In this document: in pieces, positions 49,173-59,792 of the stretch
How the letters are laid out: every line of letters starts with the position of its first letter
Numbering within the stretch: position 1 is the first letter of the stretch
Source: Lamellibrachia columna
Taxonomy: Eukaryota > Annelida > Polychaeta > Sabellida > Siboglinidae
NCBI GenBank assembly: GCA_963662155.1
Contig: OY759265.1
Location: 59,314,720-59,378,719 of the forward strand
Direction of reading: 5' to 3'
DNA length: 64,000 nucleotides
Notes under the pieces: generated by a model
The model's input: the letters and a program-made list of their open reading frames with translations, nothing else
Database searches by the model: none
What the model was told of the DNA's origin: nothing
Position numbers and translations under genes: made by a program

Positions 49173-52100
49173 TTCATTTGGTATTTGTAAACTCAGTCAT
49201 AATTGATCACCCAGTCTACACAATATGATTGCTTGATCTTAGTTTAACATTAAGTTTCTGTGCATTCAAACTTAATTTCTATCTTGTAGGTAGTTGCAAA
49301 TGTTGTGTCTTCATACAGGATGGCATCACGCAACCAGCGGGTGATTTCTACATGGACAAAGTAAAGAGTACGATCAAGCAGTTTGTGCGGGACTGGAGCG
49401 AGGAGGGCAGGGAGGAGAGGAACGCCTGCTACCAGCCCATCATCAGTGAGATCCTAGAGCGATTCCCTCTAGACTCATGGTATGACATTACGCAATTGAC
49501 TGTTTATATTTGGTACTTGTTCATGTCACATTTGGGTGCAGTATCATAGTGGTTAGAACATCAGACTCTCATTCGAATCCTATCACTGCCGCTTTGAAAT
49601 TTGAGCAATTTCGTTTGTATAAATGAGCACCTGGCTTTAAATGATGATGGACATGCCCTAGTTGGTGCATAAGGCCGCCCAAATAATACAGTTTACTTAC
49701 ATGTAATTGAATTGCTGTTGCACTCGATGTCAACCATAAATGTGTTTACTACTTTGCACTTGAAGGCTGTTTGTTTGTATGATGTAGCCAGGCGTCTGAC
49801 GTGTCTGTGCTGGTACCGGGAGCAGGGTTGGGAAGACTGGCATTTGAGATTGCCTGTCTGGGGTATACCTGCGAGGGCAATGAATTCAGTCTCTTCATGC
49901 TGTTTGCATCAAATTTTGTGCTCAATAAGTAAGTGCTGTTTACGTTTTGAAGTTTAGGCAACTTTGTTCACCTCACTTTACCTGTGTCTTTTGGATAGAA
50001 ACTTTGTCAATGGATGTTCTAATAACACCTGAGTTTCTGATGATTATTTAACAAGATTGCCATCCAAATCAAAAAACTTCAATTGGCAAGTAGACAAGGA
50101 AGCCTTATCGAGAAACTTATTTCTTTTATATTCCTGGCATAAATCAAAATATTGTTTCATCGAAAAATTATGCAAATATGATTGATCACTGCATTGTACT
50201 TTTTATTTTCTGATGATTTGTATTTCAGTTAATGCAAAGAGTGAGATGTTGTGCTTGTACTTCAACTTTACTTGTTATGAGATTGCAGCTATAATGAGCA
50301 TGCAACGTTGTGAACTCTGTTGTGGTATTTGTCTAAATGACGAGTGGCATGTACTTGCAGCTGTCAGTATACTGGCCAGTGCACCCTCTACCCTACAGGT
50401 GTAAGGATACTGACCTGTACACCCTCTACCCTACAAATGTAAGGATACTGACCTGTACACCCTCTACCCTACAGATGTAAGGATACTGACCTGTACGCCC
50501 TCTACCCTACAGGTGTAAGGATACTGACCTGTATGCCCTCTACCCTACAGGTGTAAGGATACTGACCTGTACACCCTCTACCCTACAGGTGTAATGATAC
50601 TGACCTGTACACCCACTACCCTACAGGTGTAAGGATACTGACCTGTACACCCTCTACCCTACAGGTGTAAGGATACTGACCTGTACACCCTCTACCCTAC
50701 AGGTGTAAGGATACTGATCTGTATGCCCTCTACCCTACAGGTGTAAGGATACTGACCTGTACACCCTCTACCCTACAGATGTAAGGATACTGACCTGTAC
50801 ACCCTCTACCCTACAGATGTAAGGATACTGACCTGTATGCCCTCTACCCTACAGGTGTAAGGATACTGACCTGTATGCCCACTACCCTACAGGTGTAAGG
50901 ATACTGACCTGTATGCCCTCTACCCTACAGGTGTAAGGATACTGACCTGTACACCCTCTACCCTACAGGTGTAAGGATACTGACCTGTACACCCACTACC
51001 CTACAGGTGTAAGGATACTGACCTGTACGCCCTCTACCCTACAGGTGTAAGGATACTGACCTGTATGCCCTCTACCCTATAGGTGTAACGATACTGACCT
51101 GTATGCCCTCTACCCTATAGGTGTAAGGATACTGACCTGTACGCCCTCTACCCTACAGATGTAAGGATACTGACCTGTATGCCCTCTACCCTACAGGTGT
51201 AAGGATACTGACCTGTACACCCTCTACCCTACAGGTGTAAGGATACTGACCTGTACACCCTCTACCCTATAGGTGTAAGGATACTGACCTGTACACCCTC
51301 TACCCCTGGGTGCATCAGTGGTGCAACAACATGAGTTGGAGTGATCAGATACATTCAGTCACCTTCCCTGACATCAATCCGTCCGCCCTCTCACCAACCG
51401 CCAACTTCTCTATGGCTGCCGGTGACTTCTTGGAGGTCTACACAGACCCAGGTATGTGTCTCTTGGTCGCAGTTATGTTGTTGTGTGAGGGATCATCCAC
51501 ATTCTTGTTACCATGTGCAATGGTTGTGTCTTGACCACTGTAGGCTTATTGTTACAAATATTGAAGAACCTGTTGGTTTGTAAGGGGCTTCTCATAACAT
51601 CCATGCATAAATGCATAACACCACATGAGACCTCCCCCATATGAAGCGTTGAATCATATTAACCTGTGGACACCTGTGATAAAATATGTTCATACAGGCT
51701 TTGCAACCGCAACTTTGATGTACGATATGAAGCAACTATCTGCTTAACCTCCGCTCCCCCAATAAAACCAATTTTGTTTAGTATCGAACATCAATGTATT
51801 GAGATGCTCCCTATTAAGTACAGGACCCGGGTGTTGTATTCACGTCACCCGAGATTTAACTATTTCTGAGTTTGGTCAATGCATGGTTTGTGCCCGGGCC
51901 AAACATGCACTTTGCTGGATTTTTAATTATTTGTACACAACAATCTGTTGATGCCTTGATGAATGTACTTATAAACGTATCATTGTTTATTTGTAAGTTG
52001 CTGCTGATAACTGCTCCACCGAGTGGCCTTTGTTGTGTTGTAGAGAGATGGGACTGCGTGGCCACTGTGTTCTTTGTAGATACTGCTCACAACATCATCG

Positions 52101-55100
52101 CCTACATCGAAACCATATGGCACATACTGAAACCAGGTGGCTACTGGATGAACTTGGGTGTGTGTGTTGTTTACTAGGTTTGATTGTTAATAACAATAGT
52201 TGTTGCTTCCTGTGGCATCAGGTAGGCTAGCTTCAGTTGGCAATGTGTCATTGCTATCACTTAGAGTACACTGCCCCAATGGCATGATCAGTATTCTTTT
52301 AAAGTGTCTCCAACTATTACTCAAATCTAACATGTTCAATGTTCTAATGTGCCACATGGTCTGCAAAACACTCCGAGTGACATGGTACAATCTCCACCTC
52401 ACTCATACTATCAAAGTGTATTCTGCAACATGCTTCTGATGATCCTGTGTCACTGGCAACACACTGGTGACATTGCATAATCCCCAGCACACTTGAATTG
52501 TGTCACTGCCTTATCTGTAGCACACTCATGTTGACACTGTTCAATTTGTATAAATGTTTATATTTTTTCTTCTGGCTGTAGCCTTAAAACTTTGACAATA
52601 ACCCAAAGTACTTGTGATAAACGCAGTCAGTGTGATATATGTTTCTGGCTCCAATCAGAGAATTACAGACCAGTGAGTTTAACGTCAGTGATTTGTAAAT
52701 TATTAGAAAGGTTAATTAAAGACCATATGGTGGACTTCCTCGTTAAGCATAAATTATTAAATTCATCTCAACATGGATTCCTTAAAGCAAGGTCATGCTT
52801 AACAAATATGTTATGTTTTTTGGAAGAAATCACTAAGTGGATAGACGTGGGATCGCCAGTAGATATTATCTACTTAGATTTTCAGAAAGCTTTTGACAAA
52901 GTGCCACATCAAAGATTGCTACTTAAATTAAAAGCCCATGGTATCGGGGATAGCATAACTGACTGGATAGAACAATGGCTGACTGACAGAAGACAACGAG
53001 TTGTAGTAGATGGAGAAGTTTCAAATTGGAAATCGGTTTTGAGTGGGGTACCTCAAGGGTCAGTACTAGGACCTATATTATTCTTAATTTATATCAATGA
53101 CTTGGACGACAGTATAACAAGTAACGTACTGAAATTTGCGGATGACACAAAACTGTTTAGAAAGGTTAATACTGATGGTGATAAACAACATTTACAAAAC
53201 GATCTAGACAGATTAGTGAAATGGTCTGAGAAATGGCAGATGCTGTTCAATTTTGGGAAATGTAAATGCCTACATACAGGACATGGGAACTTGAATGTAA
53301 ACTATAAAATGGGAGATACTGTTCTGGGTACTACTGTAAAAGAAAAGGACTTAGGAGTTACAATAAGCGCTGATATGAAAGTTTCAGAGCAGTGTGGTAT
53401 TGCAGCTTCAAAGGGTAATCAAATTCTTGGATTGATTAGAAGAAACATAACATACAAGGGAAAAAAGTTAATTATACCTCTTTATAAAGCAATTGTTAGA
53501 CCTCATTTAGAATACTGTATACAAGCATGGAGACCATATCGTAAGAAGGATATAGATACGCTTGAACGCATACAAAGGAGAGCAACTAAAATGATTCCAG
53601 AACTTAGAGACCTTAGTTATGAAGAACGCCTGAAAGAATGTGGTTTAACAACTCTAGAGACAAGGAGGTTAAGAGGAGATCAGATTGAAGTTTTTAAGAT
53701 ATTGAATGGGTATGAAATTATTGATAGAAATATGTTTTTCTCACTCAAGAAGGATAGCAGAACTAGAGGACATGAGGTAAAATTAGTAAAGGATCAATGT
53801 AGATTGGACATCAGGAAGCACTCGTTCTCACAGAGGACAATAAATGAATGGAACAAATTGTCTACAGATTGTGTAACTGCTACCAGCGTGAATATGTTTA
53901 AAAACAAGGTTGACACATATATCAGGAGGGCGGGTTATAAGTAGGTGAACATTGTTGGACTCTCGATAAGCCAATGGCTTCCTTGTCCACTTGCCATCTG
54001 GGCCTTTGGCTTGGATGGCAAATCTTGTTAAATCTTGTTAAACCTCAAGATGGGCAATAAGCCAAAGCACTTGTGAAAAACACTACTGAAAAGTGACATA
54101 CTTGTATATGTCGAGTTATGTTCATAACTTAACGAGTGTTCATTTGCATGTTTGCTCAAAACTAAGTAAGTAATCCAAAGCACTTATGAAAAACACTATT
54201 GACAACTGACATACTTGTATATGTTAAAAGCTTGGCCATCTCTCTATATGTTTGCTGTGTTATTGCAGGTCCTTTGTTGTACCACTTTGCCGACATGTCC
54301 AGTGAGGGTTCAGTGGAGTTGAGTTATGAAGAAGTGAGAAAGATCATCACAAAGTTTAACTTTGATATTGTTGTAAGTTCAGCTTGTATATCAAATAGTA
54401 ACATCTTACTTTTTTGTGAAAGGGTCTCATTTTAAAATGCTTCAAATGTTTGGTTATTAACATTGAAATATTTTATGACTATTGTTTAAAGCACTGCAAT
54501 TTAAGCAATTGGTGGGTCTGTGGGGATATAATTTATAATAAATATTTGTTTAGATAGGCTTGGAATAAGTTCACTGATGGATAGTTTAAAATGGCTGCTC
54601 AGTTGTTTGGGAACTGGCACAAAGATAACAAAATGGCTGCTCAGTTGTTTGGGAACTGGCACAAAGATAACAAAATGGCTGCTCAGTTGTTTGGGAACTG
54701 GCACAAAGATAACAAAACATGCCCAGTTACTCTTACGAGTGTTTTTAAAATGGTCAGGCAGCACCAAAAAATGAAGCAGCCCCAAAACACAAATATTTTA
54801 TGTAAGTAGAACATCCTATAGAACAGGTAGAGGAATGGCAGGCAACTCTATACATCACGTTTGTGGACTTTGAAAAAGCATTTGATTCAGTGCACCGAGA
54901 GTCTGGAAAATTATGAATGTGCAGTGTTATCGAAGGTGAGGAATCTGAGTGGTTCAAGGTCAAAACTGGAGTTAAACAAGGAGATGTAATGTCTGGATTT
55001 ATCTTCTTGATAGTAGTGGACTGGATAATGAGAAACAACAGCAGGAAATAAAACAGGGATAAGATGGAACTTCACGTCAAAACTAGAGGACCTGGACTTT

Positions 55101-56570
55101 GCCAACGACATAGCACTCATGTCATCATGCTACACACACATGCAAACAAAGACGACAACTGAATCAATTTGCAGCAAGGACAGGGCTAAGAATAAATAAA
55201 ATGAAAACTCAAGTATTGAGGATAAACAGCAAGTGTGAAAACAGAATACTAATCGATGATCAAGAGCTAAAAAAGGTATGTTCTTATATAGCGCGGTATC
55301 CGGTCCATAGGACTGCTCAAAGCGCTTTACACTTCACCCCCTGGCAGACCTGTTTATTCCAAAGCCATCTCAACTTCTTTGGGAAGTATTCAGCCACACT
55401 GCAATTGCTGCGCGAAGGCTATTCGTTCACATATCCACCACTGTCTGTATTGCCAGGTACTCATTTATACAGCTGAGTGAACTGTGGCAACGTGGGGCGC
55501 TAAAGGAAGTGGACAAGTATAACTACCTGGGTGCTAACATCAGCAAGCAAGGAGGAGGCGGTGATGACATTGTTAACAGAATTCGTAAAGCTAGGGTATC
55601 CTTCATGAAACTAAAGCAAATATGGAGTTCAAATATATACACATTGAGATCTAAATTGAGGCTTTTTAAAACACTTGCTAAACCAGTGTTGTTGTATGGA
55701 AATGAAACATGGAAAATAAACGAGAGAGACAACAGAAAGTTAGATATACTTTTTTCAAGTGCGTAAGATGAATTCTACAAATTCGATGGCCATATGTTGT
55801 ATCAAATTGAGATATTCCTGCAAAAACAAAATTGAAAACAATCAGCACCGAGGTAAAGTTATGAAGGTGGAAGTGGGTAGGACATATCATACGAATGGAC
55901 AAGAACAGCAAATGTGAGACGGCATTGACTTGGACGCCTGAAGGTAGAAGAAAGGTTGGTCGACCAAAGACAACGTGGCGATCAACTATTGAAAATGAAA
56001 GATGCATACTGGGGTGGAGCAGGTGGAACGAAACCAGACATGTAGCAGCTGACAGAGCGAGCTGGAGGAGAGGCACTTCGACCTTATGGACCACTGGGCC
56101 CGAAGAGGATAGGTGAGGTGAGGTGACAACATCCTAGAGTATCTTGTACACCACAGTGACCACACGTGTAAGTACAACATCCTAGAGTATCTTGTACACC
56201 AGTGACCACACGTGTAAGTACAACATCCTAGAGTATCTTGTACACCACAGTGACCACACGTGTAAGTACAACATCCTAGAGTATCTTGTACACCACAGTG
56301 ACCACACATGTAAGTACAACATCCTAGAGTATCTTGTACACCACACGTACTTTCAAATTAATGCGTGTTGTAACTGTCATGTTTATCACTTTGAAATGTT
56401 GCTGTAAATAAAGTAATTTTCTGAATAGATGGTTAAATAGCAACCGTTTTGATTTTCAGAAAGAGGTAACGCACATGCGAGCCAGTTACACCCAGAATCC
56501 ACGGTCCATGCTGCGGTACGAGTATGACTGTGTGTTCTTTGTGGCGCAGAAAGCACTCGAGCCGAGGTGA
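43972..56570 (+). CDS. CARNMT1: Carnosine N-methyltransferase 1, complete, 8 exons
   Basis: An S-adenosylmethionine-dependent enzyme that methylates carnosine to anserine and, in the known family, also histidine residues in some proteins. Exons: 43972-44108, 45426-45624, 49319-49479, 49788-49928, 51273-51451, 52044-52157, 54269-54372, 56460-56570. They sum to 1146 bases, which is 381 codons plus stop; human CARNMT1 has 409 residues, the difference being its N-terminus. The N2227-type domain includes FVRDWSEEG and ACYQPII (exon 3). SAM motif [11 protein letters not shown], is at about residues 173-182 (exon 4), followed by [18 protein letters not shown] (exon 5), FFVDTAHN near 281, [20 protein letters not shown] (exons 6-7) and the last exon ending CVFFVAQKA. 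The start at 43972 has A at -3; an in-frame ATG at 43906 would add 22 residues. A codon split over exons 3 and 4 gives Cys where human has Trp. Confidence 0.95.
44109..45425. other. CARNMT1 intron 1, no element recognised
   Basis: About 1.3 kb of AT-rich intron with no transposon ends, tandem arrays or coding sequence that I can support. Confidence 0.5.
45791..45888. repeat. 98-bp fold-back element with 17-bp perfect inverted repeats
   Basis: TTACCTCACAAGAAACT at 45791-45807 and its exact complement at 45872-45888. It could be a small MITE or a hairpin in the CARNMT1 intron 2 transcript. No clear target duplication. Confidence 0.8.
45977..46266. repeat. Dispersed repeat block A, copy 3, inverted
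   Basis: Reverse complement of block A at 7305-7626 and 14161-14487. It shares the GCCACAAGGT edge with copy 1 only. Confidence 0.85.
46285..46645 (+). mobile_element. Degraded LINE C-terminal fragment
   Basis: Frameshifted remains of a late-RT/C-terminal LINE region: [20 protein letters not shown] in one frame, then WTTIESGR and a rearranged ...PRW-like end in others. This motif order is common at the end of RTE/ingi-like and related LINE proteins. It is a different family from the other LINEs here. Confidence 0.7.
46999..47870 (-). mobile_element. CR1/jockey-like LINE 3' fragment nested in hAT element
   Basis: On the minus strand it encodes the RT C-terminal half ([58 protein letters not shown]) and ends in the family tail. 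A TGA near 47458 interrupts the frame. It belongs to the same subfamily as the copy at 6160-6842 (SRLLQCGL-type, NRIDRYL-type end). Confidence 0.88.
48722..49098. repeat. 25-bp tandem repeat, about 15 copies, at hAT right end
   Basis: The unit joins AATGTACTCGTACTCGG and CCATCACC. It is an expansion of the subterminal motif of the hAT element. The MYSYS/VLVLGHH-type frames over it are repeat artefacts. Confidence 0.93.
49533..49700 (+). mobile_element. tRNA-derived SINE
   Basis: A-box-like ATCATAGTGGTTAGAAC and a B-box-like ATTCGAATCC, with the part between them shortened, then GTATAAATGAGCACCTGGCT. It shares these with the head of the LINE at 26466. It lies in CARNMT1 intron 3, 53 bases after the donor. 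Confidence 0.75.
50049..50115 (-). mobile_element. LINE tail fragment
   Basis: TTAACAAGATTGCCATCC through AGACAAGGAAGCC matches the complement of the CR1/jockey-like LINE tail. No coding part remains. Confidence 0.8.
50399..51272 (+). repeat. 38-bp tandem array of splice-site units before CARNMT1 exon 5, exactly 23 copies
   Basis: The unit starts GTGTAAGGATACTGACCTGT and ends with a CCCTCTACCCTACAG tract. 874 bases equal 23 x 38 with no indel. The unit is the exon 5 start (coding [11 protein letters not shown]) plus its own 3' splice site, so nearly every unit border reads pyrimidine tract, CAG or TAG, then GTGTAAGG. Variants include one border changed to ACAAATG, TGTATGCCC for TGTACACCC, GTAATGAT and GTAACGAT. 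A diverged first copy lies at 50369-50398. Confidence 0.95.
51452..52043. other. CARNMT1 intron 5, no element recognised
   Basis: About 590 bases of intron ending in TTTGTTGTGTTGTAG. No repeat or gene seen. Confidence 0.5.
52592..53944 (+). CDS. Reverse transcriptase of a 5'-truncated LINE (open frame)
   Basis: An open frame of 450 codons; only from about codon 20 on is it LINE sequence, and the ATG is in flanking DNA, so the start is fortuitous. It encodes fingers, palm and thumb of a non-LTR reverse transcriptase with the FADD active site near residue 185, plus the C-terminal domain to its natural stop. In an intact element this enzyme would copy LINE RNA at nicked target DNA. Without the endonuclease it cannot transpose alone, but the undamaged frame suggests a recent insertion. 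Confidence 0.7.
   Translation: MTITQSTCDKRSQCDICFWLQSENYRPVSLTSVICKLLERLIKDHMVDFLVKHKLLNSSQHGFLKARSCLTNMLCFLEEITKWIDVGSPVDIIYLDFQKAFDKVPHQRLLLKLKAHGIGDSITDWIEQWLTDRRQRVVVDGEVSNWKSVLSGVPQGSVLGPILFLIYINDLDDSITSNVLKFADDTKLFRKVNTDGDKQHLQNDLDRLVKWSEKWQMLFNFGKCKCLHTGHGNLNVNYKMGDTVLGTTVKEKDLGVTISADMKVSEQCGIAASKGNQILGLIRRNITYKGKKLIIPLYKAIVRPHLEYCIQAWRPYRKKDIDTLERIQRRATKMIPELRDLSYEERLKECGLTTLETRRLRGDQIEVFKILNGYEIIDRNMFFSLKKDSRTRGHEVKLVKDQCRLDIRKHSFSQRTINEWNKLSTDCVTATSVNMFKNKVDTYIRRAGYK
52645..54041 (+). mobile_element. 5'-truncated CR1/jockey-like LINE with intact RT frame
   Basis: The best copy of the family in the window, in CARNMT1 intron 6, same strand as the gene. The frame stays open to 53944 and covers most of [52 protein letters not shown] (catalytic pair), then the C-terminal region with [17 protein letters not shown] and NEWNKL. 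The 3' end is the shared tail (CTCGATAAGCCAATGGCTTC...) and two ATCTTGTTAA repeats. Endonuclease and ORF1 are absent. Confidence 0.92.
54041..54235. repeat. Two roughly 115-bp direct repeats flanking the LINE
   Basis: CCAAAGCACTTGTGAAAAACACT...TGACATACTTGTATATGT occurs at about 54060-54117 and 54174-54222. A third related copy lies before the LINE at about 52602-52635 (CCCAAAGTACTTGTGATAAACGC). The LINE apparently landed in an older tandem duplication. Confidence 0.65.
54588..54716. repeat. 42-bp tandem repeat, 3 copies, CARNMT1 intron 7
   Basis: Units start ATGGCTGCTCAGTTGTTTGG and end AAAGATAACAAA; the three copies are nearly identical. Confidence 0.93.
54803..56115 (+). mobile_element. 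Degraded RTE-like LINE fragment with nested repeat
   Basis: Broken frames show [19 protein letters not shown] (about 54845-54900), a late-RT region with [13 protein letters not shown] and [11 protein letters not shown] (55509-55720), and the C-terminal [13 protein letters not shown] with AADRASWR (55930-56080). A dispersed repeat (55275-55490) interrupts it. Many stops; dead. Confidence 0.8.
55275..55490. repeat. Dispersed repeat nested in LINE
   Basis: Begins GGTATGTTCTTATATAGCGC and contains CAAAGCGCTTTACACTTC. Related to 43108-43270. It separates two parts of the same LINE frame and so is a younger insertion. Confidence 0.75.
56126..56345. repeat. 48-bp tandem repeat, 4-5 copies, CARNMT1 intron 7
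   Basis: Units contain ACAACATCCTAGAGTATCTT, GTACACCACAGTGACCACAC and GTGTAAGT. One copy is two bases shorter. Each unit holds a consensus-like 5' splice site (GTAAGT). The array ends 115 bases before the last exon. Confidence 0.92.
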
Positions 56571-59500
56571 CATGCTACATCCTACAAGGAACCAAGCATA
56601 CTAAATTGAACAATATTGGTGTACTGCATCATGCACATAAAGAAAAATCATGCCTTATAATTTTTCCAAGTTTACAATACAATTTCTCAATGCTGTGCAG
56701 GTATAGCAAGTTAAAGTATTAATAATAATGCAGACGTGCATGTTGTTAATTATTTGAGCTTTTTATGCTAAATAAAAGGTAATGAGAAATCGCATTTTTA
56801 TTCACCGATGTGCTGTTCCAATGGGTATTTGAAAATGCTGTATTTGTTTTGTTTATTACAATAATCTCGCATTGGATTTTCTATTTACAAGAACATTGTG
56901 TTTGTAATTGTACAGGATGATAACGCGATGAACAATAAGTGATTGAAACATACAGTATATGAAATATCTATCATTGAATGTTCAGGTAAAACGTGGGAGG
57001 ATGTTGTGGTGCATTTTACCACAGCTTTGTTTGCTTGCAATATTAATGTTTGATTAGGCTTCTGCAGACATTGGATTATTGACTCAGTTCTGTAATTTAC
57101 AATAATTTATTCATTTGTCCAATTATTTCATCAAAACTAAAAAACAGTATTTGCACAAACGAACTAGCATGTCAAGTTTGAATTTTTGTGTGAAATGAAT
57201 TTGAAACAAGACAAGTAAAAAAAAAATAATATATTGTGGGATTTTACCACAGCAGGTTTAGATAATGTTAAATACCTTGTGCATTGTATGTGAAAAATTC
57301 TTATTTTTGTTTTGCACTAGTTGCCTCCATGAAGCAGTTGCCCTGTTGGAGTTGGTTTGCATCTAAGAACCATCAAATATTAAGTATTTTTAAAGTAGGA
57401 CTGCAGGCATTGACTATGTTGGAATGTAACTGTATAAGTTGGTTTATTAGATTTTATCTTAAGGCAATCATGTAGTACATACATGTAGCTATTTGTATGA
57501 CAAGGTCTTGTTCTTGTTATACATATTAATTAAGTGATTCATTGTCTGTATTAATAATGCAGGCTGTATGTGCTATACTCTACAGCTAGCACGCTCTCGT
57601 TTGCGATTGTTCTCTAAAGTGTTTTAACGCTATACATTTATTTGTATTAAAAAATATGAAAATTCAGCATTTGTATGGGTATTTATTAATAAATGGCTTA
57701 GACGTAGATTTCATTTTCAAATTACAATCCAATGCAATGGCTCTAAACCAGTGTAAAGTTGTATGAATGAAATTGTAAATAGGACAGACACATCTTAGGT
57801 AGTCTTGTAAAACACATAAGTGAGTTAATACACAGTAAGAATGTGACGCATGTAGATTTTATTTGCACCTTGTTACAATGAGTCACGTACACACTGTGCA
57901 TACAGCATACAGTGTGGCAAGTGTAGTCGTAAACAGTGTGAATGCTAAATTTTATTGTTGTGATTTATAAACTGTCAAGTGAATAGAATAACTAAATGGT
58001 AGAGGGTCATTACTAGAAGCCTCAGCCATGTGCCTTATAAAGACAGGCAAAGGACCTTCACATTTACTTAGATGAGACAATAAGTGACAAAATAATGTCA
58101 CTTAAATTAATATAACATACAAAGTGTGGGTGAAATGGCTAAGGCGAGACGAGACAGCAGGTCAATAGGAAAATTGGTTTTGAGATGCAATAAAAAATGG
58201 CATTTATTACACAAAAGAGGTGCTTTTGAGATATGCAATTGATATAAAGGTGAACTTTACGGACAGTAAACATACAAAACTATCGGAATATGGTGGAAAC
58301 ATATTTTGAGTAATTGCTTTAAAAAAATGCCTTTTCACCTGCTGTGTCTCTCCTTAGAATGTTCACATTGAACTGTTGTGGCTGCTTGAGTGGGAGAGAG
58401 AGAGATTTAGTGTACAGCTACTATTAGCAGTTTTAGCACACAAGTAACTAAAATGTAGATTCAGTAGTATTGAGTATTCAACTAATGTTGTAAAAAATAA
58501 TCTAAGAGATCAGTGCTGATGTCAGATCAAAACAAACAATGCAGGAGCCTTTAATCGTCCATTGTAAAACCAGATTCCAGGACTGCTGGCAGAAAGTGAT
58601 CTTCACACGACAATCCATTTCAGTAAATGTATACAGCAAAAATGTTCTGGAAGGTAACACAGATGGGATATGCAAAAGTGAATATAAGATTTTCAATAAT
58701 AACTTCCCCCAAACTTCCACTATAACGTAATAGTGAATCATATATTTGGCAGTCCGTTACAAATCACACAAAGCGAAACATGAACACAGGCTCAACATGT
58801 AGATATACCTGTGCAATTGTATATATCACAGCACTTCCACATATGACAGTATATAAACCTTTGGTGGTGCTAATATTAAAAAAATTTATCTAGTATCCAT
58901 CATTTGCTGTCACAGAAAGATGGGAGAAATGTGGACGCAGCGTGGTAGTCTCTGGCCCACTAGAGGAAGGGTGATTGACACAATAAACAAACCGCTATGT
59001 ACGGATTCTTGGATCGACACAAGTTGCCACACTGTTCATTCCATGTCACACAGGTTAAACAAAACTTCTGGGGTGCATGTGCTATGTAAATACACCATTC
59101 ATAGTGAAAGAAATAACTGCAAGAAAGTGTTCTTGAAAATATTACCAAAAGAAAGGTCTCTAAAGTGAACGTATGCAGTGGTGATATTGGTGTGGTGGTA
59201 GTATAAAAAGTGTTGATTATCAGAAACTATAACTCAACTAAAGCACCAAAATGTCACCAGTAATCTACCAAAAACAAAACAATCTTAATTCACCTTATTC
59301 ATTGTCAGCTGTATATTTGTCAAGAGTGACATATCAACATATAGGAGAGGTACCAGATTAGACAGAAGAGCTGTACCAGGATAAACACTTCAAATTCAAG
59401 GAAGTTGTTATCGTTGTTACAAGCATACACTTCAAGAATTTGGACAATCTACGATTCCTGCCAACTGTCTTTCTGGAGTACTTTCGGACTGTAATTGTTA

Positions 59501-59792
59501 ACATGTTAACAAACAAGTTACCTAATAGCTAGCCATGAATGTTGCATAAAATATGCCCTCAATATGTGGAAAAATAACACCAAGACTGGAAATCACTGTA
59601 ACAGCTAAAGCTGCAAAATACAATTGTTCTTTTTACATTTCCATCCATGCTAACACACCTACAGAAACATCAGTTACAAATATAAATAGTACTTGCTTGA
59701 CTTTACAATGGTTGCATATTTAGGTATACTGGAAATTGTGCTGTTTTTCCATCACTGAGATAGTGTGGCAATCAAGTTGCAACAGCACGCGG
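56571..59792. other. Region between convergent CARNMT1 and RNF170
   Basis: Probable 3' untranslated regions and intergenic DNA. AATAAA at 56771-56776, 200 bases after the CARNMT1 stop, is the best polyadenylation candidate. I see no further gene, tandem array or transposon end in these 3.2 kb, which contrasts with the rest of the window. Confidence 0.55.

Noticed and set aside
48701..49228. 175-, 152- and 117-codon frames with [15 protein letters not shown] repeats
   Set aside because: 25-bp array within a hAT element; all three frames open by chance of unit sequence.
50399..51272. CRISPR-like array of 38-bp repeats
   Set aside because: No unique spacers between repeats, eukaryotic DNA, and the unit matches the adjacent exon start.
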